Of a stretch of DNA of 32,333 bases, positions 1 through 7,187 are shown one piece after another (within the stretch, counting starts at the first letter, position 1; the number at the start of each line of letters is the position of its first letter). The DNA comes from Alkalibacterium indicireducens. GTDB taxonomy: Bacteria > Bacillota > Bacilli > Lactobacillales > Carnobacteriaceae_A. The stretch lies in contig NZ_BAAADA010000132.1 in the NCBI RefSeq assembly GCF_039522005.1, positions 1 to 32,333 of the forward strand, in the 5' to 3' direction. A model generated the notes under the pieces. The model was not told the DNA's origin. It saw only the letters and a program-made list of their open reading frames with translations, and did no database searches. A program made the translations under genes and the position numbers.

Positions 1-75
1 CCAAAAGAATCGAAGACCCCTGCACATTTGGTTGTTTCTACTTTGTTCAGTTTTCAAAGATCTATCTCGTTCAGC
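1..75 (-). ncRNA. rRNA operon leader with boxA-like antitermination element (partial)
   Basis: Read on the minus strand, 41-60 gives TCTTTGAAAACTGAACAAAG, the sequence typical of Lactobacillales/Bacilli ribosomal leaders and 16S-23S spacers (boxA region). Because the tandem promoters lie just upstream, this is the leader before the 16S gene rather than an internal spacer. The rRNA genes themselves would start beyond the left edge. The identification rests on recognising the conserved string. Confidence 0.75.
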
Positions 76-110
76 TCTTTATTTCGTGTTGTTCCGTTCG
101 AGCTGACTTT

Positions 111-261
111 TATAACACTACATTGTTTTCAATCAGATGTCAACAACTTTTTTAAAAGTTTTTTGTGCGTTTGAGCCGCACAATGCTGACACGAAGGAAA
201 ACCTTGGTTGCTGTTATTCAACAACGAATATAACTATACCAGGTTTTCCATCTTTCGTCAA
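111..261 (-). promoter_or_regulatory. Tandem rRNA-operon promoters P1 and P2
   Basis: Two promoters point left on the minus strand. P1 has TTGACG (256-261), a 17-nt spacer and TATAGT (233-238). P2 has TTGACA (138-143) and, at 17 nt, the weak hexamer TAGTGT (115-120); TATAAA at 109-114 is an alternative -10 but too far away. Tandem strong promoters ahead of an rRNA leader are usual in Firmicutes. P1 is clear, the -10 of P2 is uncertain. Confidence 0.7.
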
Positions 262-301
262 CAGGTTTTCGGATATTTATTAATTCTTTTTCGAGTGGGC
301 T

Positions 302-328
302 AAAACAAAGCTTTACTTGACCAGCTTT
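302..328 (-). terminator. Possible weak terminator of the trmR-like gene
   Basis: On the minus strand AAAGCT and AGCTTT flank a 10-nt loop and are followed by GTTTT. The hairpin overlaps the stop codon and the stem is only 6 bp, so the call is tentative. Confidence 0.35.
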
Positions 329-1034
329 ATTCTTCTTTCATAAATGAAAAATCAGCTTCGTCTCTTTTTGTAATCATTAACAGTCCATCTCCTACTGGCA
401 GGATTACCGCATCCATTGCCGGATGATCAAGAACTACATCAAGAAACTCATTTAATTTTCTGTGGATCTTTCTTGTACGTTTCGGAATGTCCTTTTCATC
501 ATTAAGTATTGTTCCACCTTGGAGAACATCGTCAACAGCTAATACACCACCCATTTTCAAAATACGATAACACTCGGGAAAGAAACTGTAGTATTTTGCT
601 TTAGCACTATCCATGAAAATGAAATCTTTTGAATTAGACTTTATTTTTTCCAGCCATTCATTGGCCTGACCTTCTAATAGGGTGACTTTATCTTTTAGCC
701 CCAGGAGCTTGAAGTTAGTTTCCGCTTTAGCAATCATGTCCGGATTCCGTTCAATTGTTGTCACGTGTCCATCCCGAGGCATGGATTCCAGCATAAGCGC
801 CGCAGAAAACCCGATAGCTGTTCCAACTTCAAGTACATCTTTTGGGCTGAGCAAAGGAAGCAGCCATTTAAAGAACGCGACTGTTTCGTGAGGGATGACC
901 GGAACACGGTTTTCATTCGCCCATTTTTCAATCTCCAACAATTTACCTTCTAACTGCTTCTGGTCCCTTCTAAGAAATTCTCTAACGTCGTTATTGATCA
1001 CAGGACGATCCATCATTTCATTCCGTTTATGCAA
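327..1034 (-). CDS. trmR: SAM-dependent O-methyltransferase, TrmR/YrrM-like
   Basis: A class I Rossmann methyltransferase of about 235 residues. The SAM-binding motif I reads LEVGTAIGFSAALML (about residues 63-77) and the acidic metal/substrate motif is FMDSAKAKYYSFF, followed by LAVDDVLQGG; this is the caffeoyl-CoA/catechol O-methyltransferase fold. In B. subtilis the family member YrrM (TrmR) methylates 5-hydroxyuridine at tRNA position 34 to mo5U; that role is inferred from family resemblance only. The reading frame is open to a TTG at 1040, but AGAGG lies 8 nt before a TTG at 1034, which is the better start; an ATG at 1016 is too far from any Shine-Dalgarno. The gene is monocistronic, divergent from the CBS gene, and lies upstream of an rRNA operon. 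Confidence 0.7.
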   Translation of the reverse strand: MHKRNEMMDRPVINNDVREFLRRDQKQLEGKLLEIEKWANENRVPVIPHETVAFFKWLLPLLSPKDVLEVGTAIGFSAALMLESMPRDGHVTTIERNPDMIAKAETNFKLLGLKDKVTLLEGQANEWLEKIKSNSKDFIFMDSAKAKYYSFFPECYRILKMGGVLAVDDVLQGGTILNDEKDIPKRTRKIHRKLNEFLDVVLDHPAMDAVILPVGDGLLMITKRDEADFSFMKEE

Positions 1035-1102
1035 TGTCAATTCCTCTTTTCTTTTATTTTCTCTATTTTACACTGATTTATCTACTTAACCAAGATTGAT
1101 TC

Positions 1103-1111
1103 TGTTATAAT
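1103..1111 (+). promoter_or_regulatory. Extended -10 promoter for the CBS/ACT gene
   Basis: TGTTATAAT is a perfect extended -10 element; the hexamer 17 nt upstream is a poor -35, as is usual for extended -10 promoters. An AAGGAG ribosome binding site follows before the ATG at 1159. Confidence 0.6.
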
Positions 1112-1158
1112 GAAAATGTGAAAACACGAAAAATCAGATGAGAAGGAGCTTTTGATTT

Positions 1159-1797
1159 ATGCTTATCAAACAACTATCAGTCCCTAAAAATAGCGTCACG
1201 ACTATATCTGAATCAGCTACACTACAGGAAGCGATCACTCTATTAGAAGAAACCGGCTTCCGCTGCGTGCCTGTGCTGGATAAAAGCGGCCGTATTTTCC
1301 GCGGGAACATCTATAAAATGCATATTTACCGCCACAAGGCAAACGGTGGTGACATGGACCTTCCAGTTACCCACTTACTTAAGAATGCGACCAAATATGT
1401 ACACATCAATTCGTCGTTCTTTAAAATCTTCTTTATGATCAAGGACCTGCCATATATTACTGTGCTGGATGAAAACAATAATTTTTACGGCATTCTGACT
1501 CACAGTACGCTGATCGACCTGCTTCAGCAATCTTGGAGTATCGATCAGGGAAGCTACGTTCTTACCATTGCTACTCCTGGTGAAAGAGGGGATCTCGCTA
1601 ACATCTCCAAGCTGATCAACCGCTACTGTTCGATCATGAGCTGTATTACTCTTGATGTCCAGAGAGAGAACATGGTCCGCAGAACCATCATGACCCTTGA
1701 ACCGGGCATCTCACGAAAAACTGTTGATGAAATCTCGAAGGTTCTTGACAGAAAAGGCTTCAAGGTTGTACAAGTTGAAGACCTTCATAACGATTAA
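1159..1797 (+). CDS. cbpA: CBS-pair plus ACT-domain protein, c-di-AMP-binding CbpA-like
   Basis: A cytosolic regulatory protein of 212 residues. Two CBS motifs occupy about residues 1-135 (first around ATLQEAITLLEETGFRCVPVLD, second around LPYITVLDENNNFYGILT), followed by an ACT-like domain from about 140 to the end (YVLTIATPGERGDLANISKL). CBS-pair proteins with a C-terminal ACT domain are known in Listeria and relatives as c-di-AMP receptors (CbpA), whereas the CbpB/DarB receptor is shorter and lacks the ACT part. Ligand and partner are therefore inferred from architecture. The gene is monocistronic, with AAGGAG upstream and a strong convergent terminator downstream. It could also be an uncharacterised adenine-nucleotide sensor. 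Confidence 0.65.
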   Translation: MLIKQLSVPKNSVTTISESATLQEAITLLEETGFRCVPVLDKSGRIFRGNIYKMHIYRHKANGGDMDLPVTHLLKNATKYVHINSSFFKIFFMIKDLPYITVLDENNNFYGILTHSTLIDLLQQSWSIDQGSYVLTIATPGERGDLANISKLINRYCSIMSCITLDVQRENMVRRTIMTLEPGISRKTVDEISKVLDRKGFKVVQVEDLHND

Positions 1798-1807
1798 GAT
1801 TAATTAG

Positions 1808-1873
1808 AAAAACAGTGCTGCTCCTATTGTTCCTCTTATAAAAGAGAACACCAGGGACATGCACTGTTTTTTT
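1808..1873. terminator. Bidirectional terminator between the CBS/ACT gene and queT
   Basis: Arms AAAACAGTGC and GCACTGTTTT enclose an inner GTTCCTCTT/AAGAGAAC hairpin; the plus strand ends in a T-run and the minus strand in TTTTTC. It sits between two convergent genes and can serve both. Confidence 0.85.
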
Positions 1874-1886
1874 GCGCCAAACCTGT

Positions 1887-2381
1887 TTAATTTTCCATTC
1901 GTTTGTTGAAGTTCAGTTTCTTATCCAGTGATAGGATGATTGGGATTCCAACTCCCATAGTGACAAACTGTCCTAGAAATACTGTCAGGTAAGTTAACCA
2001 GAAAACTTCTTCTACCCCAATTAGCAGGAGCATCAGTGCGATCATGAAGCTGAACACCGAAAATATAACGGTATTGATCATCATCTTCTTAATCGGTGAC
2101 TGGATTTTCTTCGTTACAATAAAGAAAACAATAAATGAGACAATCGTATGACCAACTCCAAGAATCCAGTCGTATACTCCAAAAGGAGAGAGAATCAGAT
2201 TTGTCAGGACGACTCCGGCTGTTACACCATAAGCATACTTTTTATTGAAGACTGCCAGATGGTTCAGCATTTCAGATAATCTGAACTGAATCGCTCCAAA
2301 ACCAAACGGAGCGATAAGTAGTGTGATACCTGTGTAAAGGGCTCCTATTATGGCGTTTAATACCCATTGCTTTGTTTTCAT
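1887..2381 (-). CDS. queT: Queuosine precursor ECF transporter S-component QueT
   Basis: A small membrane protein of 164 residues with about five hydrophobic segments. The signature FRLSEMLNHLAVFNKKYAYGVTAG (about residues 33-56) is characteristic of the QueT family, the substrate-binding S-component that works with a shared energy-coupling module (EcfAAT, not in this window) to import preQ0/preQ1 or queuine for tRNA queuosine modification. The ATG at 2381 is preceded by AGGAGG, and this Shine-Dalgarno lies inside the tail of a preQ1-I riboswitch, which independently supports the substrate. The gene is monocistronic and convergent with the CBS/ACT gene, sharing a terminator. Confidence 0.9.
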   Translation of the reverse strand: MKTKQWVLNAIIGALYTGITLLIAPFGFGAIQFRLSEMLNHLAVFNKKYAYGVTAGVVLTNLILSPFGVYDWILGVGHTIVSFIVFFIVTKKIQSPIKKMMINTVIFSVFSFMIALMLLLIGVEEVFWLTYLTVFLGQFVTMGVGIPIILSLDKKLNFNKRMEN

Positions 2382-2391
2382 TTTTTCATTT

Positions 2392-2434
2392 CCTCCTAGT
2401 TTTTATATCGTGGGTTGACGCTTTCGAACCACGG
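2392..2434 (-). promoter_or_regulatory. preQ1-I riboswitch of queT
   Basis: On the minus strand a CGTGG/CCACG stem (2429-2433 with 2409-2413) closes a loop starting TTCGAAAGCG, and an A-rich tail (ATATAAAAACTAGGAGG) follows, as in class I preQ1 aptamers where the tail folds back as a pseudoknot. The AGGAGG Shine-Dalgarno of queT is the end of that tail, so ligand binding is expected to block translation initiation. No terminator separates aptamer and gene, which fits a translational switch. Confidence 0.85.
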
Positions 2435-2459
2435 TCGTTTTTAGACAACGAGGATAAGC

Positions 2460-2488
2460 TTAGCATGCTTACATCAATTTTTCAATAC
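2460..2488 (-). promoter_or_regulatory. Possible promoter of queT
   Basis: TTGAAA and TAAGCT are 17 nt apart on the minus strand, upstream of the preQ1 aptamer. The -10 is weak, so the exact start is uncertain. Confidence 0.4.
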
Positions 2489-2490
2489 AC

Positions 2491-2537
2491 AAAAAAGACA
2501 GACTCCAGTCATTCGGACTAGATTCCGTCTTTACTAA
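2491..2537 (-). terminator. Terminator of mazF
   Basis: A long stem, AAAGACGGAATCTAGTC with GACTGGAGTCTGTCTTT, has a 5-nt loop and ends in a T-run on the minus strand, just after the mazF stop. Confidence 0.85.
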
Positions 2538-2550
2538 GTATAGTAAGGCC

Positions 2551-2907
2551 TTAGATATGTTTATATTTATTTGACAAGCTCACACTGATAGACAGGGCCT
2601 CATCAACAGCATTCATCGTTTCAGCATCCAGCTGAGTGACTTGGTCTTTCAGCCGCTGTTTATCAATCGTTCTGATCTGTTCAAGCAGAATGACAGAATT
2701 TTTTTCCAGTCCCTGTTTGGCACTGACCTCCACATGTGTCGGCATCTTACCTTTTTCGATTCTTGTTGTGATTGCCGCAACAATAACTGTCGGGCTATAT
2801 TTGTTTCCAACATTGTTCTGTATAATCAGAACAGGGCGCATACCGCCTTGTTCCGATCCAACTACCGGGGATAAATCTGCATAAAAAATATCTCCACGCT
2901 TAACCAT
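2551..2907 (-). CDS. mazF: MazF/EndoA endoribonuclease toxin
   Basis: A 118-residue PemK/MazF-family mRNA interferase. It starts MVKRGDIFYADLSPVVGSEQ and has the catalytic arginine in GGMRPVLIIQ (Arg24) and the conserved AAITTRIEK with Thr47/Thr48, matching Arg25 and Thr48 of B. subtilis EndoA; the family cuts single-stranded RNA at U^ACAU-type sites. The frame is open further upstream, but AAGGAGG precedes the ATG at 2907 and the protein then has the usual family length. The gene lies 71 nt downstream of its antitoxin gene and is followed by a strong terminator. All residues needed for activity are present. Confidence 0.93.
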   Translation of the reverse strand: MVKRGDIFYADLSPVVGSEQGGMRPVLIIQNNVGNKYSPTVIVAAITTRIEKGKMPTHVEVSAKQGLEKNSVILLEQIRTIDKQRLKDQVTQLDAETMNAVDEALSISVSLSNKYKHI

Positions 2908-2978
2908 AGGCTTTCCTCCTTGAAGGAGCCTTTCAGATAAGGTCGTGTTCCGTTTGAAGAGCTGCCGGAACCTTGTTA

Positions 2979-3230
2979 TCAGATATGAGTATGCGCTTCG
3001 CTCTCGCATCCATCAAATTCGGAACAGATTTCCAAATTGATGTGTCCCATTTCTGCATATCCCTTCCTCATGGCATCCATTTTATTCATTGTTTCCCGAA
3101 CAAAGCAGTGGAAAATGTCAGACATGAGTTCCGTTTCTTCAGTATCTGTCTCCATGCAATATTCTTCGATATCTTCGTAAACTGATTGATCAAGTTCAAT
3201 AACCATTTTTCTATTGCTATGCTCTTTCAT
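2979..3230 (-). CDS. mazE: MazE/EndoAI-type ribbon-helix-helix antitoxin
   Basis: An 83-residue protein with an N-terminal RHH segment (MVIELDQSVYEDIEEYCMET) and a C-terminal toxin-binding tail MRKGYAEMGHINLEICSE, which lines up with the MRRGYMEMAKINLNISSE of B. subtilis EndoAI. It neutralises MazF and normally autoregulates the operon. GGAGGG lies 7 nt before the ATG at 3230, which is preferred over an in-frame TTG at 3245. In most Bacilli this gene follows alr; here the upstream neighbour is acpS and no alr remnant is visible. The N-terminal half is divergent, but the tail and context make the assignment firm. Confidence 0.85.
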   Translation of the reverse strand: MKEHSNRKMVIELDQSVYEDIEEYCMETDTEETELMSDIFHCFVRETMNKMDAMRKGYAEMGHINLEICSEFDGCESEAHTHI

Positions 3231-3275
3231 GAATATGCCCTCCAAAATATACTGATAAAAAAGCTAAACAGCCAG

Positions 3276-3300
3276 CTTACTTGACACCAGTGTCAGAAGC
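3276..3300 (-). promoter_or_regulatory. Inverted repeat upstream of mazEF, candidate operator
   Basis: TGACAC and GTGTCA are separated by 2 bp (3282-3295), flanked by an outer GCTT/AAGC pair. The site is about 50-70 bp upstream of mazE, where RHH antitoxins often bind. No good promoter hexamers are visible around it, so an operator role is inference. Confidence 0.35.
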
Positions 3301-3433
3301 TTCAATGAATACTTAGCCAAAAGAAATGTAGAATCTCATTCCTTGTCTGCTAGTTTATCATGAAAGGCGAACAAATTGAACCACTCTTTGTGACACTTCT
3401 TTGACTCAAAAAACCGCTCAACAAGAACGTTTG

Positions 3434-3787
3434 TTATTTGTCTTCTAAAATAACCTGTGCTACTGCGATCGTTCCTGTATGAGAAATCGATACCCAGGCC
3501 TTTCCAGGGAAAGGACATACGGTGATCATAGGTTTTCCCTGATCATCTGGCAGGATTTCAACATCACGAAAAGTCAGCTTACCGATACCTGTTCCCAAGG
3601 CCTTAGAGTACGCTTCTTTTGCTGAAAATCGGCCGGCTAAAAATTCTATCTTTCTTGTTCCTTTTAATGAATGAAAATACTCCAGTTCATTAGTTGTCAG
3701 AACTCGATCAGCAAAGGATGGTCTTTTTATGTACGCTTTATTGATCCGTTCAATATCGACTATATCCAGTCCGATACCAGCAATCAT
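3434..3787 (-). CDS. acpS: Holo-[acyl-carrier-protein] synthase
   Basis: A 117-residue cytosolic 4'-phosphopantetheinyl transferase that loads apo-ACP from CoA for fatty-acid synthesis. The family motifs are intact: GIGLDIVDIERI near the N-terminus (Mg-binding Asp8), RFSAKEAYSKALGTGIG in the middle (Glu58, Lys) and VSISHT near the C-terminus. Length is typical. The ATG at 3787 has a GAGGAAG Shine-Dalgarno. It lies between cshA and mazEF, the usual synteny in Lactobacillales except that alr is absent between it and mazE. A terminator after cshA suggests a separate transcript. Confidence 0.95.
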   Translation of the reverse strand: MIAGIGLDIVDIERINKAYIKRPSFADRVLTTNELEYFHSLKGTRKIEFLAGRFSAKEAYSKALGTGIGKLTFRDVEILPDDQGKPMITVCPFPGKAWVSISHTGTIAVAQVILEDK

Positions 3788-3890
3788 CTGTCTTCCTCAA
3801 TTCTATAACTCAATATTAAATCAATCAGCTACTGTATTATGTTACCAGATTAAATAATAAAAGTCATTTCATATAATTTAAGATTAGATT

Positions 3891-3953
3891 AAAAAGAACC
3901 GGCTGATCACCTGTTCAATGTAACAAGAACAGATGATCAGTCGGCTAGTTTTA
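3891..3953 (-). terminator. Terminator of cshA
   Basis: A long stem (AGCCGACTGATCATCTGTTC with GAACAGGTGATCAGCCGGTT) ends in TTCTTTTT on the minus strand, just downstream of cshA. Confidence 0.85.
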
Positions 3954-3970
3954 TTTATTCAATTCGCTCA

Positions 3971-5434
3971 TTAGTTTGAACGGCGGTTATTCGAACGGTT
4001 CCCTTTATCTCCAGAACGTCCTTTACCTTTATAGTTGCGGTTTCCACCTTTACCTCTACGGTTGTTGGAATAGTTTCCTTTTCCTTTTCCGCCACCGCCA
4101 CGTCGCTTATCTTTGTTTGGAAGCGGACGCTGAGGTGTGATGCTTACTGGTACATCTGTCGGATCTTTAACCATGTTCTTAACTAAAGCAGCAGCCAGAT
4201 CTTCAGCTGAGTATGAACTCAGGAGCTTTTCAGCAGCAGCTTCGTACTTATCCAGGCCATTCTGATCGATCATTTCCTGAATGTCTGCCATAGCTGTCTG
4301 CAGCTGACTTTCAAGCGCTTCGTCGTTTGTAGGTGGACGAAGAGACGTCATTGGCTGTTTAGTCAGTTTTTCAACTGTACGCAGGTAGCCCATTTCATGA
4401 GGCGTGACGAATGTAACAGCTACGCCTTCTTCACCAGCACGTCCAGTACGTCCGATACGGTGAACATAACTTTCAGGATCTTGAGGAATGTCATAGTTGT
4501 ATACGTGTGACAGTCCGCTGACATCCAGCCCCCTGGCAGCGACGTCTGTTGCTACTAGGATATCGATTTTACCTTTTTTAAAGTCTTTCAAGACGCTCAT
4601 ACGCTTGCCTTGAGAAAGGTCTCCATGGATTCCTTCAGCCTGGTATCCGCGCATTTCAAGTCCTTTAGCCAGTTCATCGACACGTCTTTTCGTACGTCCG
4701 AATACGATAGCCGACTTAGGATTCTGTACATCCAGCAGGCGAGTCATGATATCAAACTTCTCGTTGTCTCGCGCTTTTGTATAGTACTGTTGGATAGTTG
4801 AAGCAGATAGTGTTTTCGTTTTGATACGAACTGTTTCAGGGTCCTGCATGAAGCGTTCACCGATACGTTTGATCGGAGCCGGCATAGTTGCTGAGAATAA
4901 CAAGGTCTGACGCTCAGCTGGTATTTCCTGAATGATTGTTTCGATATCTTCGATGAATCCCATATTAAGCATTTCATCAGCTTCGTCTAGTACCAATGTC
5001 TGAACCTGGTTCAGTTTCAATGTTTTACGACGGATGTGGTCAAGCATACGACCAGGTGTTCCAACAACGATTTGTGCGCCACCTTTGATCTGCTTGATCT
5101 GACGTCCGATGTCGGCTCCACCGTAGACACATGTTACTTTCACACGCTTGTCTTTGCTTAAACGGAATAGTTCTTCTTGTGTCTGGATAGCCAGTTCACG
5201 AGTAGGGGCGATAACAAGCCCTTGAACATTGTGGTTTTTGACGTCGATTTTCTGAAGCATAGGCAGACCGAAAGCGGCAGTTTTACCTGTTCCTGTCTGT
5301 GCTTGTCCGATGACGTCTTTTCCTGCAAGTGCAAGCGGGATCGTCTGCTCCTGGATTGGTGTTGTTTCTTCAAATCCCATGTTCTGTACGGATTTGAGTA
5401 GTTCAGGTAGTAAATCTAGTTCATTAAATTCCAA
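3971..5434 (-). CDS. cshA: DEAD-box ATP-dependent RNA helicase CshA
   Basis: A 487-residue RNA helicase with all motifs in order: Q motif (GFEETTPIQ), Walker A AQTGTGKT (about 45-52), Ia PTRELA, Ib TPGRM, DEAD (150-153), SAT, ARGLDV and HRIGRTGRAG. The C-terminal 50 residues are a Gly/Arg/Lys/Asn-rich basic tail typical of CshA, which acts in RNA turnover, ribosome assembly and cold growth. The frame extends to an ATG at 5470 without a Shine-Dalgarno, whereas AGGAGG sits 9 nt before TTG at 5434, giving the canonical N-terminus MEFNELDLLPELL. Its promoter is about 255 nt upstream, leaving a long structured leader. It lies between murF and acpS, as in many Lactobacillales. Confidence 0.95.
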   Translation of the reverse strand: MEFNELDLLPELLKSVQNMGFEETTPIQEQTIPLALAGKDVIGQAQTGTGKTAAFGLPMLQKIDVKNHNVQGLVIAPTRELAIQTQEELFRLSKDKRVKVTCVYGGADIGRQIKQIKGGAQIVVGTPGRMLDHIRRKTLKLNQVQTLVLDEADEMLNMGFIEDIETIIQEIPAERQTLLFSATMPAPIKRIGERFMQDPETVRIKTKTLSASTIQQYYTKARDNEKFDIMTRLLDVQNPKSAIVFGRTKRRVDELAKGLEMRGYQAEGIHGDLSQGKRMSVLKDFKKGKIDILVATDVAARGLDVSGLSHVYNYDIPQDPESYVHRIGRTGRAGEEGVAVTFVTPHEMGYLRTVEKLTKQPMTSLRPPTNDEALESQLQTAMADIQEMIDQNGLDKYEAAAEKLLSSYSAEDLAAALVKNMVKDPTDVPVSITPQRPLPNKDKRRGGGGKGKGNYSNNRRGKGGNRNYKGKGRSGDKGNRSNNRRSN

Positions 5435-5690
5435 AGAATGTTTCCTCCTAATATTTTCCTTAGCGTTCATTCGTTTACGAGCCAAGGTACAGTCACTCTT
5501 GCATAAGAGAAACTTCGAAAGCAATGAACAGATTTGTTTCTTTTCTGTTCAAATAAAGACCCTAGTGTTCGTCACTCACTTTCGATGCGAGACACCAGGG
5601 ATCATAGTTAACTTGACTCAGTATTTAATTTTAAATTCTATACGGATAATTCGACGTATCCATTAAACGAACGGTTCACTTCATTCCAGA
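5435..5690 (-). promoter_or_regulatory. Long structured 5' leader of cshA
   Basis: About 255 nt without a gene between the promoter and the start. It holds a strong hairpin at 5560-5600 (CCCTGGTGT with ACACTAGGG, imperfect in the middle), followed by TCTTTATTT, and a smaller hairpin at 5526-5550 (GAACAG/CTGTTC). Long structured leaders are common on cold-induced mRNAs; the first hairpin could also end murF transcripts. Function is inference. Confidence 0.45.
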
Positions 5691-5694
5691 TGTT

Positions 5695-5723
5695 ATCTTA
5701 ACACGTGGGCGCCTTGTTTTCAA
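5695..5723 (-). promoter_or_regulatory. Promoter of cshA
   Basis: TTGAAA (5718-5723), a 17-nt spacer and TAAGAT (5695-5700) preceded by TGT, an extended -10. It lies between the murF stop and cshA. Confidence 0.65.
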
Positions 5724-5756
5724 CTCGTTTTCATACCTCAGTGAAATGAATACGTT

Positions 5757-7151
5757 TTACCCTTCTTTTCCATGACTTAACTTAGTCACAACTTCGAGCA
5801 TCCCTGTACTCAGGCTTGATTTCAGTAGAACCGTATCTTCTTCTTTGATCTGTTTCTCCAGATAATCAATCAGTGGCTGCTTGTCTCCTTCAAAATGCTG
5901 AAGGTTCTGCTCATTCATTTGAGGCAGCAGTTTATCATATAAAGCTTTCATATCTTTCCCGTATAAGACGATCAGATCGGCTTTCTTAGGGTCGATCGCT
6001 TCACTCAGACTTTCATGCATGGCTCTTGAATGCTCACCTAGTTCAAGCACGTCTCCTAGTACAATGATTTTTCGCTTAGGGACATCGATTTCCTGGAAAT
6101 AACGTAGAACGGCTTTCATTGATGATGGACTGGCGTTGTATGCGTCGTTGAGCAGAGTGGATTCATTGATTCCATCGATCCATTCAAGACGGTTCTTGGT
6201 CAGTTCAAAGTTCTCAAGCTGGACATAGGCTTCCGTATTGGATATACCGATCTCTTCTCCAACTAGAACAGCAGCCAGTGCATTTTGAACGTTGTAGATT
6301 CCAGGGACCGGCAGCGTGCATGAATGTTCAGGATCCGCATTAGTCGTAAAGACGGTCTGTTTTAACCTGGCTTCCACTGTGACCGGATATAGATCCACGC
6401 CTTCTTCTTTTCCGAAAGTCAGACGCTTGCCTACAGTCGCATCCACATACCCTGCTGCTATTTTATCTTGAAGCAGCGGTTCTTTGCCTGGATAGATCAG
6501 TGTGCCGTTCGACATCCCTTTAACGATTTCAAGTTTAGCTTCAGAAATCGCATCACGCGACCCGAGAAATTCAATATGGGATTCTCCGATCATCGTAATC
6601 ACAGCAATGTCAGGATGCGCCAGCTGAGAAAGCACTTCGATCTCCCCTCGTTCACTCATTCCCATTTCAAGTACAAGCACTTCTGTATCCTCCGGCATAT
6701 TGAGTATCGTAAACGGCAGTCCCAGGTGATTGTTGAAGTTCCCGACTGTCTTATACGTCCGGTATCTGGCAGAAGCAACGGCTGCGACCATGTCTTTCGT
6801 TGTCGTCTTTCCGTTACTTCCAGTAATCCCGATGACTTTAGGCCCTACTTTGTTCAGATAATACTGCGCGAAATGCTGAAAGGCTTTTTCCGTATCCGCT
6901 ACTGCTATGATCGGGAAGCCTTCCGGAGCTTTTTCTGTGTCATCACTCCAGAAACTGGCAGCCGCTCCCTTTTCAATCGCTGCTTCGATAAAATCATGCC
7001 CGTTCCTCTCAGCAGTCAGAGGGATGAACAGGTCACCGGTCTGCAGCGAACGCGTATCAAACGATACGCCTTCTATCTTCAGATTGTCGTCCCCATCAAT
7101 CAGTTTGCCATCTACAGCTGAAGCTATTTCTTTTAATGTCCATTTTGCCAT
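5757..7151 (-). CDS. murF: UDP-MurNAc-tripeptide:D-alanyl-D-alanine ligase MurF
   Basis: A 464-residue Mur ligase that adds D-Ala-D-Ala to the UDP-MurNAc-tripeptide in the cytosol, the last soluble step of peptidoglycan precursor synthesis. The ATP-binding loop GITGSNGKTTTKD lies at about 108-120; EMGMSERGEI, NVQNALAAV and LNDAYNASPSS are the expected central and C-terminal ligase motifs. The ATG at 7151 follows GGAGAG. It starts 36 nt after the ddl stop, so the enzyme making D-Ala-D-Ala and the enzyme using it share one transcript. Confidence 0.97.
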   Translation of the reverse strand: MAKWTLKEIASAVDGKLIDGDDNLKIEGVSFDTRSLQTGDLFIPLTAERNGHDFIEAAIEKGAAASFWSDDTEKAPEGFPIIAVADTEKAFQHFAQYYLNKVGPKVIGITGSNGKTTTKDMVAAVASARYRTYKTVGNFNNHLGLPFTILNMPEDTEVLVLEMGMSERGEIEVLSQLAHPDIAVITMIGESHIEFLGSRDAISEAKLEIVKGMSNGTLIYPGKEPLLQDKIAAGYVDATVGKRLTFGKEEGVDLYPVTVEARLKQTVFTTNADPEHSCTLPVPGIYNVQNALAAVLVGEEIGISNTEAYVQLENFELTKNRLEWIDGINESTLLNDAYNASPSSMKAVLRYFQEIDVPKRKIIVLGDVLELGEHSRAMHESLSEAIDPKKADLIVLYGKDMKALYDKLLPQMNEQNLQHFEGDKQPLIDYLEKQIKEEDTVLLKSSLSTGMLEVVTKLSHGKEG

Positions 7152-7187
7152 TGTTTCTCTCCGTTCCTTCTGTTCCTTGATTCCTTC

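Noticed and set aside
3336..3518. 60-residue ORF overlapping the end of acpS, possible alr remnant
   Set aside because: It lies in another frame of acpS for most of its length, has no ribosome binding site, and shows no alanine racemase motif.
6468..7121. 217-residue ORF antisense to murF
   Set aside because: A shadow of a well-supported gene, with no ribosome binding site or recognisable domain.
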